DNA of 64,000 nt from Salinimicrobium sp963709775 (GTDB lineage Bacteria; Bacteroidota; Bacteroidia; Flavobacteriales; Flavobacteriaceae), in assembly GCA_963709775.1 (NCBI GenBank), contig CAVPXS010000018.1:310001-374000 (forward strand), written 5' to 3'. Numbering within the stretch: position 1 is the first letter of the stretch; every line of letters starts with the position of its first letter. The notes under the pieces are model-generated. The model worked only from the letters and a program-made list of their open reading frames with translations. It ran no database searches and was not told the origin of the DNA. This document shows positions 17,154 to 26,804 of the stretch, one piece after another. The position numbers and the translations under genes were made by a program.

Positions 17154-17615
17154 CTACGGTTTAAGCAGCTCCTGTAACTTTTGGCTTTCTGCTTTTTGAG
17201 CGTAGCTGTATGCAGTATTCCCCTTCACATCCCTCATTGATTTATCTGCTCCGTTTTCCAGCAACAGGTGGGTGATCTCCAGTTGATTGAACATCGCCGC
17301 AAAAATAAGAGGTGTAGCCCCGCCGAAATTCCTGGCATTGACATCAGCACCACGGTTGATTAACAGCCGGGCGATCTCAAGGTTGCCTTTAAAACAAACT
17401 CCCATGAGGGCCGTATTTCCCGCAACGTCTTTTGCATCAATATCGGCACCATGCCCGAGCAGGACCTGTGATACTTCAGGTTGTTCATTGTAGGTTGCGA
17501 GAACAATAGGAGGGAAGCCTTTTTCATCTTTTTGATTTACAAGGGAAGGATCCTGCTTCAGCATTTGTTCGACTGCTTCGGTATTACCCGATCTAATATT
17601 TTCGTAGAATTCCAT
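17154..17615 (-). CDS. Ankyrin-repeat protein
   Basis: 153 residues made of four to five ankyrin units: VNQKDEKGFPPIVLATYNEQ, DAKDVAGNTALMGVCFKGN, NARNFGGATPLIFAAMFNQ and KSMRDVKGNTAYSYAQ. No signal peptide, so cytoplasmic; acts presumably by protein binding, partner unknown. In many bacteria small ankyrin proteins neighbour catalase genes, but here katG is 16 kb away. It precedes a copy of the dispersed palindromic repeat on the 5' side. Confidence 0.9.
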   Translation of the reverse strand: MEFYENIRSGNTEAVEQMLKQDPSLVNQKDEKGFPPIVLATYNEQPEVSQVLLGHGADIDAKDVAGNTALMGVCFKGNLEIARLLINRGADVNARNFGGATPLIFAAMFNQLEITHLLLENGADKSMRDVKGNTAYSYAQKAESQKLQELLKP

Positions 17616-17630
17616 ATCTGTAATTTAAGA

Positions 17631-17655
17631 GGCGTCAAAAGTGTGTTTTTTCAGC
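17631..17655 (+). repeat. Dispersed palindromic repeat, copy 2 (divergent)
   Basis: GGCGTCAAAAGTGTGTTTTTTCAGC shares flank and spacing with the consensus but has a degraded core. Lies upstream of the ankyrin gene. Confidence 0.35.
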
Positions 17656-17718
17656 TTCAGATTTTATTAGAATTAATCCGGACTGGTAAACCTTACTTCT
17701 GTAATTCAATTTTAATGT

Positions 17719-19539
17719 TTATAAACCGGGAATGGTACCAGTACCTTTGCTCTTTTGTTCGGCAGAACCTTCCGGCGGATACTGGATCTTATCTTCGATC
17801 TCTTTGATATGCTCAGGATCGAATTTAGGCAGCTGCAAGTCTCCTTTCTCTTTCCATTGGCGAACCTTCTCTTCGGCAGTTTTGGATTTTTCCTTTGAAA
17901 GACCGGTATCTTTTCCGAAGTAAATGGTTTGAGATGGGAAAGCGAAACCTGTACCGCTCTCTCCAACTACATCCATGATACGCAGGAGCAGGTCTTCCTT
18001 CACTTCCAGGTATTCATCATAGGTGCTCACCTTTATATACGTGAAAATTTCAAGGTTTATGGAATCCGATCCCAATTCTATGAAGCGAACCCTTGTAGTG
18101 TCTGAAGTTACTATGGGATGAGCATATAAAATGGATCTCAACTCAACTAAAAGATATCTTATTTGGTCCGGGGTGGTCTCATATCGCAAGCCTATGACGG
18201 TATTAAACCAGAATTTATCCCGGTGGGCATAATTTTCGATTTTACTGGAGGAAAATTCCCCGTTGGGAATAGTAACTACTGTCCTGGCGAGGGTCCTTAT
18301 TCTTGTCGAACGCATTCCCACCTTTTCCACGGTTCCTACTGTGTCTCCCACTTTACAGAAATCACCTACCCTTATTGGTTGGTCTGTAATAAGGGTCACA
18401 CTACCCACAAAATTTTCGATAGTTTTTTGAGCTCCCAGGGCAAGGGCAATACCACCAATTCCCAGGGCGGCAAGGCCGGTGGTGACATCTACTCCTATGG
18501 TTCCTAAAACGGCAATTATACCAAAAATTATGATCGCAATTTTCGCAGCCCTTTTCAGAAAAAGCGCAACAGAGACTCCCGAAAGATTTCCGCGGGAACT
18601 CATCCTGTTTGTGCTAAAGTTTCCGAGGAATTCCGATAGGCGCCACAAGAGGATTAGGAAAGCCAGTAAACCAATAATTATCGAAATGCCACTAAATCGT
18701 TGCCGCAGGATGATACTAATCCCGATTTCCTGTGACAGCACCACAAAAAGCCATACTGCAAGATAAAGTTTGACCGGCAGGGCAAAAGCCTTTAGCACCC
18801 CGGATGTAGGCTCTGTTCGGGCTCTTTTCCAGATAAGGGGAATAATGTAAAGGAAAAAATGGATAATGAGCCAGGCAATCACATACGAGAAAGCGGCTAA
18901 CAGCAGGATGGCCAACCATTGTCCTATCGTTGCTCCCCACAGTTCATATCGCTCTAATATTGGAGGCATTATTCGGCTAAGCAGCAGGACATTTTCTTCC
19001 AGGACCGAGAGCTCCTCTATATATTGTACGGTTTGATCTGAAAACAACCAGAGTGGTCCTCCCAGAGGTCCTTCTACCTTTTCGAGCAAAATATCATAAT
19101 CTTCCCCCGAAGTGCTAATTGTTCCCACCCGCTCCAAATGATTGGGCAGGTCGTCATCCAGCCGTCCCTCAACATCTTTGCTCAACCACGAATAAGGCAT
19201 CATTTGCCCGCGTTGATTGAGCAGGATTTGAAGTTCTCTTGCCAGTTCTGCACTTCGCTCATCTTCTAATTCCCCTTCCGAGGTATAAAAATATTCTCCT
19301 GCCAGATCATAATTTTTATCGGCAACGGCAGAGATGAATCCGGCGACACTTCCACGGGGAGTACGTCTTTTTAGGGCGTCTTCGGGCCATTCGGGTTCTT
19401 CAGATTCTGTTTCAGACTGCATTCCGGGAATTTGCGCATGCATTTCGGCGGAAGCCAATAGCTGAAAGACAAAGATTAAGCTGAAGAGTATTAAAATATT
19501 TCTTTTAAAAATGGGGTTTTCGGGGAAGGTTTTTGTCAT
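17719..19539 (-). CDS. Mechanosensitive ion channel, MscS family (large form)
   Basis: Tension-gated channel protecting against hypo-osmotic shock. 606 residues: an N-terminal hydrophobic export signal (ILILFSLIFVFQLLASAEMHAQ), a periplasmic domain of about 160 residues, several membrane helices from about 205, then the pore-lining helix and beta domain with GLAALGIGGIALALGAQKT, NFVGSVTLITDQPIRVGDF and the motif VGTVEKVGMRSTRIRT. The C-terminal alpha-beta domain ends with a charged tail. The large N-terminal domain resembles the longer MscS homologues rather than E. coli MscS. Flanked on both sides by copies of the palindromic repeat. Confidence 0.93.
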   Translation of the reverse strand: MTKTFPENPIFKRNILILFSLIFVFQLLASAEMHAQIPGMQSETESEEPEWPEDALKRRTPRGSVAGFISAVADKNYDLAGEYFYTSEGELEDERSAELARELQILLNQRGQMMPYSWLSKDVEGRLDDDLPNHLERVGTISTSGEDYDILLEKVEGPLGGPLWLFSDQTVQYIEELSVLEENVLLLSRIMPPILERYELWGATIGQWLAILLLAAFSYVIAWLIIHFFLYIIPLIWKRARTEPTSGVLKAFALPVKLYLAVWLFVVLSQEIGISIILRQRFSGISIIIGLLAFLILLWRLSEFLGNFSTNRMSSRGNLSGVSVALFLKRAAKIAIIIFGIIAVLGTIGVDVTTGLAALGIGGIALALGAQKTIENFVGSVTLITDQPIRVGDFCKVGDTVGTVEKVGMRSTRIRTLARTVVTIPNGEFSSSKIENYAHRDKFWFNTVIGLRYETTPDQIRYLLVELRSILYAHPIVTSDTTRVRFIELGSDSINLEIFTYIKVSTYDEYLEVKEDLLLRIMDVVGESGTGFAFPSQTIYFGKDTGLSKEKSKTAEEKVRQWKEKGDLQLPKFDPEHIKEIEDKIQYPPEGSAEQKSKGTGTIPGL

Positions 19540-19568
19540 GATTCTCAGCTGAAGGTTCTGCTAAATAA

Positions 19569-19593
19569 GGTGCCGAAAATGGCATTTTTGACC
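19569..19593 (+). repeat. Dispersed palindromic repeat, copy 3
   Basis: Flank GGTGCC, core GAAAATGGCATTTTTG, then ACC. Located between the mscS start and the RND pump stop, 30 bases upstream of mscS. Confidence 0.6.
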
Positions 19594-19688
19594 TGCTTTT
19601 CTTCGGAATTTTTCAGGAAGATATAAAGATAAGAAAAATCAAATAAGCTACTGAAGGTGTTAAGGAAGCTTTTTAATTTCCAGGACGG

Positions 19689-22600
19689 CTAAGCCTCTTC
19701 CGAAGAAAGTTTGCGGGGCACGGTGCGTCGATGCTGGATGTACATTTTCACATCTTCCAGAATAAGATAAAGACAGGGCACAATTAAGAGGATGATCGAA
19801 GTGGCAAAAACGATCCCGAAACCTAGCGAGATGGCCATGGGAATAAGATAATAAGCCTGGCTTGAAGTTTCAAGAATAATAGGAGTCAAACCTCCAAAAG
19901 TGGTAAGCGTAGTAAGTATTATTGGCCTGAAACGGCGGAGACCTGCTTCGTGGATGGCTTCATAAATGGAACTGTTCTTCCGTTTTTTGTTGGCATAGTC
20001 AATCATAATAAGGCTGTCATTCACCACTACACCCGTAAGAGCGATCACGCCCATTAGACTCACCAGGGAAAGGTCGTAACCCAACAGGATATGTCCTATC
20101 ACCGCACCTACGATCCCAAAAGGGATAGCTGCCATCACAATAAGCGGCTGGGCATAGCTGCTAAAGGCTATTGCCAGTAGCACATATATGATCAACATGG
20201 CCATGGAAAAGGTGTTCCAAAGGGTGTCTGTAGATTCACGCATATCTGCCTGGCTGCCTTCGAAGGTCCAGGTAAGTCCAGGGTAATCGGCCCGCAATTG
20301 TGGCAGTACTTCATTCTGTATCGCTGCAAGTACCTGTCCTACTGTATTGGCGGGTTCTACATCCAGGCCAACGTTAACTACCCGGAGGCCATCGCGCCTG
20401 TTGATGCTGCTAAAAGCCTCATCTTTTTCTATCTCTACTACATCCATCAAAGGCACCTCCACTCCTTGTGAGGTCCTTATGAGAAAATTCTCCAGATTCT
20501 GAATATTTCGTCTCTCTTCCAGGGGCAGTTTTACCCGCACCTCGATCTCGTTTGTGGCCCGCATCTGCCTCATGGCCAAAGCCCCATAAAAAGCATCTCT
20601 TACCTGGCGCCCAACCTCGTTGGAGGTGAGACCAAGATTTCGCCCTTGTGGAAGGAGCTTGAAATCGAATTGCTGTTTTCCTTTATTATAATTGTCACTA
20701 ATGTCCCGGGTGTTTTCAAAAGCTTCAAGTCTTTCTGAAAATGCTGTACTGGCTTTTTCCAGCACCTCAATATTGGTGTGGCTAAGATCAACACTTATTG
20801 CCTGTTGATAGCCGCCGGGGCCGCGCTCGGCTTCAAATGTTATCTGGTCTACGCCTTCAATTTCACCAATATTATCCCGCCACAATTCAATTACCTCCCT
20901 GGCGGTCATTTCCCGCTCATCGGGTGGTTTCATCACGATCTCCACATCAATAAAGTTTTGTCCTCTCACATTGGTTTTCACACCTTCGGCAGCTTCAAAA
21001 AGGTTGTGCTTTTCAAACATTTCAAAGGTGGAGTTGGTGATCTCTTCGGCTACTTTCGCGGCTTGTGGGGTAGTGGTGCCTTCGGGCAGGCGAACCCCCG
21101 CTTCAATTTCATCGGCGGCTACTTCGGGCATCATGATCATTCCCATATGGTCGCTGTAGCCATAGCCGCCCACCATAATTAAAAGTGCAATGGCTGCGGT
21201 AAGTGTTATATAGCGATACTTAAGGGATTTGTCCAGGAGCGGCCGGTAATAATTCTGTATAAATCTGTCAAAAGCATCAGCAAATTTTTGCTGCCATTTT
21301 TCCAGTTTGAGGGCCAGGCCTTTTGGTTTTTTCTCTTTAAGATGACCGAGATGGGAGGGGAGGATGAACAGGGCTTCAAGCAGGGAAACCGCAAGGATCA
21401 CGATCACCACTACAGGTAAGGGCCACCAGAATTTCCCTGTTTCCCCCGGCAAAAGTAACAGCGGTACAAATGCGATAATGGTGGTTGCTATACTAAAGAC
21501 CACAGGCCGCGAGACATCTTTGGTCCCGGCAATGGCGGCCTGCATAGGTTTGAGGCCTTTCTTACGATATTCATATACGTTTTCTCCTACTACAATGGCG
21601 TCATCCACTACGATACCAAGCACCACAAGGAATCCGAACATAGAGATCATGTTGATACTCACGCCCACCAGCGGAAGAAAAATTATTCCCCCTACAAAGG
21701 AGATGGTCATCCCCATCATCACCCAAAACGCCAGCCGGTATTCAAGGAACAGCGTGAGGATGATCAAAACTATGCCTATTGCCATTAAGCCGTTTTCGGT
21801 GAGCAGGGACAGCCGATCACTAAAGTCTTCGGCGCGGTTGCTGTCGATGCGGTAACTTACTCCCGGTGGAAGTCTAAAGTCATCCAGTATTCCCTGTACC
21901 GTCTCGGCAATAACGAGGGGAGACTGGTCTCCAACCCTAAAGATCTCCAGGCTCACTGCCGGCTGCCGATTGAACTGCCCGTGAAAGCCTGATTCTTCAA
22001 AACCATCGGTCACTGTTGCTATTTCCCCCAGGGTTACCTTTGCTCCTGAATTGGAATTGATAATTGCAATCCTCCTGAAGTCTTCTGCCCATTGTTTTCT
22101 TTCCTTCATCCTGAGCAGGATCTCTCCCGATGCGGTTTCCACGGCTCCGGCCGGTACATCTTCGCTTGACTCGGCTACGATTCGGGCTACCTCGTCCAGG
22201 GTAAGGTTATATTTCCGCAGGTTATTTCGGGGGATTTCTATGTGAGTAAAGTAATCGGGCACATTTCCCAGATCTACCTGGGTGATCTCCGAATTGCTGA
22301 GCAGGATATTCCGCAGTTGTTCTCCAAGTTGACGCAGGGTCCAGATATCCACCTGTCCGTAAAGGCTTATTTCCATCACATCCTGCTGCTGCAACTGAAG
22401 GCTTACCTGGGGTTGCTCAATATCATCGGGAAAGGTGCGAATCCTGCTTACGGCCTGATCAATATCCTGAAAAGCTTTCATTCGGTTGGCGCCCGCTATG
22501 AGTTCAATGGCAATTTCCCCCGAACCTTCCCTGGCGGTAGAAACGATCTCCTTTATCCCCTGTATTCCGCGAATAGCCTCTTCAACCGGTAACAGGATTC

Positions 22601-22814
22601 CCTGTTCCACTTCGGCAGGAGCAGCTCCCGGATACTGTACATTTACATTGACATAATCCAGCTGAAACTGCGGAAAAACCTCTTTCTGGATCTGCAGCAT
22701 AGTCCAGATACCACCGGCTATGAGCAGGACCATCATTAAATTAGCAGCAATAGAATTGCGCGCCATATATGCAATGACTCCTTCCTTCCTGGTATTTGAC
22801 TCTTTTTCGGCCAT
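19689..22814 (-). CDS. RND efflux pump, inner-membrane transporter
   Basis: Proton-driven resistance-nodulation-division transporter, 1041 residues, the normal size. Seen: N-terminal NSIAANLMMVLLIAGG, a first TM bundle including the charged segment VVDDAIVVGENVYEYRKKG that carries proton-relay acids, a large periplasmic loop, and the second bundle with GVVVNDSLIMIDYANKKR. Expected to form a tripartite complex with the adaptor and outer-membrane factor encoded directly upstream. The start overlaps the adaptor stop (TAATG), so the two are co-translated. Similarity is to the hydrophobe/amphiphile-type branch, not the heavy-metal branch; the cargo is unknown. Confidence 0.95.
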   Translation of the reverse strand: MAEKESNTRKEGVIAYMARNSIAANLMMVLLIAGGIWTMLQIQKEVFPQFQLDYVNVNVQYPGAAPAEVEQGILLPVEEAIRGIQGIKEIVSTAREGSGEIAIELIAGANRMKAFQDIDQAVSRIRTFPDDIEQPQVSLQLQQQDVMEISLYGQVDIWTLRQLGEQLRNILLSNSEITQVDLGNVPDYFTHIEIPRNNLRKYNLTLDEVARIVAESSEDVPAGAVETASGEILLRMKERKQWAEDFRRIAIINSNSGAKVTLGEIATVTDGFEESGFHGQFNRQPAVSLEIFRVGDQSPLVIAETVQGILDDFRLPPGVSYRIDSNRAEDFSDRLSLLTENGLMAIGIVLIILTLFLEYRLAFWVMMGMTISFVGGIIFLPLVGVSINMISMFGFLVVLGIVVDDAIVVGENVYEYRKKGLKPMQAAIAGTKDVSRPVVFSIATTIIAFVPLLLLPGETGKFWWPLPVVVIVILAVSLLEALFILPSHLGHLKEKKPKGLALKLEKWQQKFADAFDRFIQNYYRPLLDKSLKYRYITLTAAIALLIMVGGYGYSDHMGMIMMPEVAADEIEAGVRLPEGTTTPQAAKVAEEITNSTFEMFEKHNLFEAAEGVKTNVRGQNFIDVEIVMKPPDEREMTAREVIELWRDNIGEIEGVDQITFEAERGPGGYQQAISVDLSHTNIEVLEKASTAFSERLEAFENTRDISDNYNKGKQQFDFKLLPQGRNLGLTSNEVGRQVRDAFYGALAMRQMRATNEIEVRVKLPLEERRNIQNLENFLIRTSQGVEVPLMDVVEIEKDEAFSSINRRDGLRVVNVGLDVEPANTVGQVLAAIQNEVLPQLRADYPGLTWTFEGSQADMRESTDTLWNTFSMAMLIIYVLLAIAFSSYAQPLIVMAAIPFGIVGAVIGHILLGYDLSLVSLMGVIALTGVVVNDSLIMIDYANKKRKNSSIYEAIHEAGLRRFRPIILTTLTTFGGLTPIILETSSQAYYLIPMAISLGFGIVFATSIILLIVPCLYLILEDVKMYIQHRRTVPRKLSSEEA

Positions 22815-24019
22815 TACTCTATGCTATCCTTTTCGCTTCCTTTATTTTGCGCGGTAGTATTTTTCTCTGTGCGTAAGGCTATCCCTTCGGCTACCGTACT
22901 CAGGTTGGTGGTGACAATCTTTTCTCCTCCTTGTAAACCCTGGCTGATATATGCGTACCGGTTATCGGTTAATAAAACTTCCACTTCTTTTATGCTGAGT
23001 TTTCCGTCCATCATGACCCACACTTTATTATTGTCGCGCAGGTAATCCCTGTTAAGCCGTACAACGTTCGATATCTCATTTCCTTCCACCAAAGTTTCCA
23101 CAAAGGTGCCAATGATGAGCTCCGGTTTTCCTGCAGCTGTGTCCTGGGCGAGAGGATCTGGAACTTCCACCAGAATTCTCGCCTGTCGGGTTTGATTGTC
23201 TAAAGCTCCCACCTGGCTGGCAAGATATCCCGTACGGTAAGTGCCGGGTGGCCAGGCTGCAGTATTCCTAATTTGAACGGGAGATCCTTTTTTATGTTCT
23301 GAATCTGGAAATGTTAGCCAGCGCAAACGGGAAACCGGCAGACTCAGGATCACCCTGTATTGCTCGGTACCTACAATTCGACCCAGATCTTCACCGGGAG
23401 CAACCTGTGAGCCGGTGGTCACATTTTGTGTGATAATATGAGCATCAAAAGGAGCACGAATGGTACTGCGATCCAGGTCCAGTCGCGCCTGATCTACAGC
23501 TGCCTGTGCAGCCTTTATCCTCGCCCTTACCGCGTTGAGCTGAGGTTGCCGCAACACCAGGGATTTTTCCTGCTGCGTTAAGGTTTGACCTCCCACCAGT
23601 TCCAGATCCTGCTGTGCCACTTCCTGGCGTCCCATTTCCACATCAAGTTCCGTTTGTGCCTGTAATAGTTCACTTTGTCGCAGTTCCAGGTTGTTCCGAT
23701 AATCTGCAGGGTCTATTTGCAGGAGCACTTCTCCTTTCTTTACAAATCCCCCGGGCACAAAAGCAGGGGCACGACGTACTACTTCCCCACCTACACGGGC
23801 GCTAATGATCACATCTTCTACAGGTTCCACTGTGCCCGTAGCGACCAGCAAAGGCGCAAAATTGCCTTCTTCTGCTTCTGTCACATTAACCAACATGGCC
23901 ATTTCCCTTGTAGCTCCCTCTTTTTGGGCCGTGGGTTCACTCATAAAAATAAAAGAGGTCACCACTATTGCCAAAACAATAATGCCTATGCAAATAAGAA
24001 TGATCTTCTTTGTACTCAT
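22814..24019 (-). CDS. RND efflux periplasmic adaptor (membrane fusion protein)
   Basis: Bridges the RND pump and the outer-membrane channel. From the ATG at 24019 (MSTKKIILICIGIIVLAIVV) it starts with a membrane anchor; an earlier ATG at 24088 would overlap the preceding gene and add an unlikely leader. The lipoyl-like half motif VGGEVVRRAPAFVPGGFVKKGEVLLQIDP lies near residue 70, a coiled-coil hairpin rich in Gln/Leu/Glu follows, then the second lipoyl half DRSTIRAPFDAHI and a beta-barrel domain. It starts 10 bases after the outer-membrane factor stop. Confidence 0.92.
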   Translation of the reverse strand: MSTKKIILICIGIIVLAIVVTSFIFMSEPTAQKEGATREMAMLVNVTEAEEGNFAPLLVATGTVEPVEDVIISARVGGEVVRRAPAFVPGGFVKKGEVLLQIDPADYRNNLELRQSELLQAQTELDVEMGRQEVAQQDLELVGGQTLTQQEKSLVLRQPQLNAVRARIKAAQAAVDQARLDLDRSTIRAPFDAHIITQNVTTGSQVAPGEDLGRIVGTEQYRVILSLPVSRLRWLTFPDSEHKKGSPVQIRNTAAWPPGTYRTGYLASQVGALDNQTRQARILVEVPDPLAQDTAAGKPELIIGTFVETLVEGNEISNVVRLNRDYLRDNNKVWVMMDGKLSIKEVEVLLTDNRYAYISQGLQGGEKIVTTNLSTVAEGIALRTEKNTTAQNKGSEKDSIE

Positions 24020-24029
24020 GTTTTCACTT

Positions 24030-25448
24030 TTAAAGGCTGGTTTCTCTTTGGATATCAAAGGCACCTGCCAGGGCCCTGTACAGGCCAATTCTTATCTCCA
24101 GCAATACCTGCTGCGCCTCAATTATTTCCCTTTCCAGTTGCTGTTGCTCATCAAGCGCCAGCAGTACATCCAGGTATGGGCTCAATCCGTTGAGGAATTC
24201 AATTCTAAGTTGCCGGGAAGTTTTATTCGAAAGCTCAACTCTTCTTTCAAGTACCTCCAGTCTTTCAAGTTGTTTTTTTTCCTGAAGAAGTGCGTTCTCG
24301 ACTTCTTCAAAAGCTGTAAGAACTGCCTGTCCATATTCAAAAAGTCGTTGATTCTTTACTGCTTCAGCACGATCTACTTCTGCTGAAAGTCTTTTACCGT
24401 AGATTAGTGGTGCCACTAAATTACCGGCCAGGCTGTAGGTCCAGTTCTCGAACAGGTTGCTTACTTCCGAAGAATTAAAACTCCCGGTTGCGTCGAGGGA
24501 AATAATGGGAAATTTGCTCCTTACCGCATATGCCATTTCACGGTCGGCTGCCAATACAAGGTTATAAGCCCTTTGCAGATCGGGCCTGCGACGAATGAGT
24601 TCCAGAGGTAATCCGGTCTTTGGTAGCGGAGGCAGCGAAGGTAGAATGCCAGATCGAAAATCTTCTATGTTCTGTGGTGGGCGACCCAGCAGTACTGCCA
24701 ACCGGTTCTCCAGTACTTCAAGATTAGTTTCGTAAAATATCCTTAGATCGCGGGTGCTTTCCAGCAGCTGTTCCTGTCTCAAAATGTCAACAGCACGTAT
24801 TTGTCCGCCGGCAAATCGGGCGCGGATCAATTTAACGATATCTTCATTGGTTTGGATTTGTTCCTCAATAAGCGCCAGCTGTCTTCGGGCAGTGAGAAAC
24901 TCATACCAGGTGTTAGTGATCTCGGCCGAAATTGTCATCGCAGCGGCTTGATAGTCGCGTAAAATAGCTTCAGAAGTATATTTTTCGGCCTGTATTCCGG
25001 CACGAATGCGACCCCAAAGATCTAATTCATAGGAGGCAGCAAGACCGGTCTCTAATCTCATGTCCCGGGAGAAAATTGTAGGCCGTCCGTCTTTTGATAC
25101 TCCCGCAAAGGCATCTACCTGCGGAAAAAGTAAAGATCTTTCCCTTTTTACAACAGCCAGGGCAGCCTGGTATTCCTGCCAGTTTCCCGCTAGTTGAAGA
25201 TTCTCCTGCAAGCCCTGTTCCACCAGGGAATCAAGGATAGGATCCTCAAAGCTCGTCCACCATTCATCGGGCAGGGGAGTGGTCCCCGGGGTTGAAAATT
25301 CCTCGGGTTCGGGGATAGGAGCTTCCTGCGGTGCGAGCCGGGGAGTGCAGGAAAAAAGAATTAAAGCACCCAGACCAAGGAGCAGCCTGAAGCTCTCAAA
25401 GAGATAAGTTCTTGAGGGAAGAGTGAAATATGTGGATTCCGGCTTCAG
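24030..25448 (-). CDS. Outer-membrane efflux factor (TolC/OprM type), start codon unclear
   Basis: Trimeric outer-membrane exit duct of the RND system. The frame is open from 25448 and contains a lipobox-like ALILFSC (Cys codon 25347-25349) followed by TPRLAPQEAP and WWTSFEDPILDSLVEQGLQEN, the usual start of OprM-type factors, then coiled-coil repeats and EVENALLQE. However, no ATG, GTG or TTG lies upstream of the lipobox in this frame; the first GTG (25223) would remove the signal. So the true start is either a rare codon or is obscured by an indel. The coordinates give the whole open frame. It is the first gene of the efflux operon. Confidence 0.85.
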   Translation of the reverse strand: MKPESTYFTLPSRTYLFESFRLLLGLGALILFSCTPRLAPQEAPIPEPEEFSTPGTTPLPDEWWTSFEDPILDSLVEQGLQENLQLAGNWQEYQAALAVVKRERSLLFPQVDAFAGVSKDGRPTIFSRDMRLETGLAASYELDLWGRIRAGIQAEKYTSEAILRDYQAAAMTISAEITNTWYEFLTARRQLALIEEQIQTNEDIVKLIRARFAGGQIRAVDILRQEQLLESTRDLRIFYETNLEVLENRLAVLLGRPPQNIEDFRSGILPSLPPLPKTGLPLELIRRRPDLQRAYNLVLAADREMAYAVRSKFPIISLDATGSFNSSEVSNLFENWTYSLAGNLVAPLIYGKRLSAEVDRAEAVKNQRLFEYGQAVLTAFEEVENALLQEKKQLERLEVLERRVELSNKTSRQLRIEFLNGLSPYLDVLLALDEQQQLEREIIEAQQVLLEIRIGLYRALAGAFDIQRETSL

Positions 25449-25821
25449 TTACAATTGATGTTTAAGTTGAACTTCATCTTCAAACCCTTAAAGATCGAAG
25501 GGTTTTAAAGTTACAGATTTTTCGGATATAGGCAACCGGGATAAACAGGTCTCAAAAAAGGCATTTTTGGAAGGTATTCGGAGGCTTTTTCAAAAACTTA
25601 CAGAATAGACAGTTACAACTAAAACACTTCTCTATTCTTAAAGTTCATTTTCTAAAGTACTTTGATTTATCCGACTCTTGTTTAGCTACGGGTGATATTC
25701 TCTTATTTCATTTATGATAAGGCACCGTAACTTCTGAAGTTTTTTTGAACTGTGGTGAATAGTGAAAGTCCTATTGAAGTGGTATCTTGCACACCCTGTA
25801 AACAGGTAAAATATAATAAAA
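25449..25821. other. Intergenic region between the efflux operon and the patatin gene
   Basis: 373 bases without a convincing gene. It holds a small hairpin (AAACCCTT at 25482 with AAGGGTTT at 25498), a copy of the dispersed palindromic repeat at 25548, and presumably the divergent promoters of the two flanking units; I see no clear TAnnTTTG box. Confidence 0.6.
25548..25574 (+). repeat. Dispersed palindromic repeat, copy 4
   Basis: Flank GGTCTC, core AAAAAAGGCATTTTTGG, flank AAGG followed by TATTCGGAGG. The downstream TTCGG also follows copies 3 and 6 loosely. Confidence 0.5.
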
Positions 25822-26643
25822 TTGGACCTTCCGGATATCTTCCGTTTTAGAAAAAAGTACGAGTATAAAGTAGGCATTAGCCTTAGTGGTGGCAGTGCCC
25901 GCGGGTATGCTCACGTGGGGGTGCTGCAGGCGCTGCATGAACACGGGATTGAGCCGCAGATAATCTCGGGCACCAGTATGGGTGCAGTTGTGGGATCTTT
26001 ATATGCCGCAGGATATTCTCCCGGAGGTATTAAAAAGATCCTTACTGAAGAGACTTTTTCAAAGATGACCGGCTTTTCCTGGAGACGCACCGGGCTCTAC
26101 AAACTGGAAAAGATGAAAGTGGCACTCCAAAGGTATATCGCCAAAGATGATTTCTCGGGTCTAAAAAAGCCGTTCTATCTCGCACTTTCCAACCTTAATA
26201 ATGCCTGTGGCGAAATGCGTAGCAGCGGCCCTCTCTTTGATTATATTGTCGCCAGTTGCTCTGTTCCCGGGTTTTTTGCACCTATTGTGCTGGAGAAGAC
26301 CAATTTCGTAGATGGCGGACTTTTTTGTAACCTTCCGGCTTCGGCTATCAGGGATAAATGTAAATATCTTATAGGTTCCCATGTTAATTTTCCGGGTCAA
26401 AAGGATAGTTTTCCGGGGCCGCGAAGCATTATGGAACGTGCTATAAACCTGGGGATTACCCAGAATTCAAAACCTGAAATGGAATTGTGCGATTTTTTAA
26501 TTGATCCGCCGCAAATGCAAAATTATACTTTGCTTGATTTTGCAAAAATCGAGGAAATTATTCGGGCGGGATATGAGCACACCAATAAAATGATAGAGAA
26601 CGGGGAGATTCCTGTGGAGAAACTCAGGACGAGGGTAAAGTAG
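25822..26643 (+). CDS. Patatin-like phospholipase family protein
   Basis: Serine lipid acyl hydrolase, 273 residues. Seen: the oxyanion-hole GGSARGYAHVGVL near residue 23, the nucleophile elbow GTSMG (Ser near 52) and the second member of the Ser-Asp dyad in VDGGLFCNLP. No signal peptide, so cytoplasmic or membrane-associated, like the RssA/YjjU-type bacterial members. The start is TTG at 25822; no ATG lies between it and an upstream stop. Monocistronic. Confidence 0.9.
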   Translation: MDLPDIFRFRKKYEYKVGISLSGGSARGYAHVGVLQALHEHGIEPQIISGTSMGAVVGSLYAAGYSPGGIKKILTEETFSKMTGFSWRRTGLYKLEKMKVALQRYIAKDDFSGLKKPFYLALSNLNNACGEMRSSGPLFDYIVASCSVPGFFAPIVLEKTNFVDGGLFCNLPASAIRDKCKYLIGSHVNFPGQKDSFPGPRSIMERAINLGITQNSKPEMELCDFLIDPPQMQNYTLLDFAKIEEIIRAGYEHTNKMIENGEIPVEKLRTRVK

Positions 26644-26753
26644 TCAATTAGCAGTGATCCCGGATAGGCCAGGGAATAACTTCACATCCAAATTCAGCAG
26701 AAAGATAATGCTATGTTTCAGCGACGAAACACGAAGCAACTTTTGACAAAATA

Positions 26754-26789
26754 AAAAAGCAGCTTCCTTCGTAAAGAAAACTGCTTTTT
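26754..26789. terminator. Bidirectional terminator between the patatin and Ysc84 genes
   Basis: AAAAAGCAG and CTGCTTTTT pair across an 18-nt loop in the space between two convergent genes. Confidence 0.65.
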
Positions 26790-26804
26790 AATATTCGGGT
26801 TACC

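Noticed and set aside
24019..24088. Earlier ATG of the adaptor gene at 24088
   Set aside because: It would overlap the preceding gene's end and put a non-signal leader before the membrane anchor.
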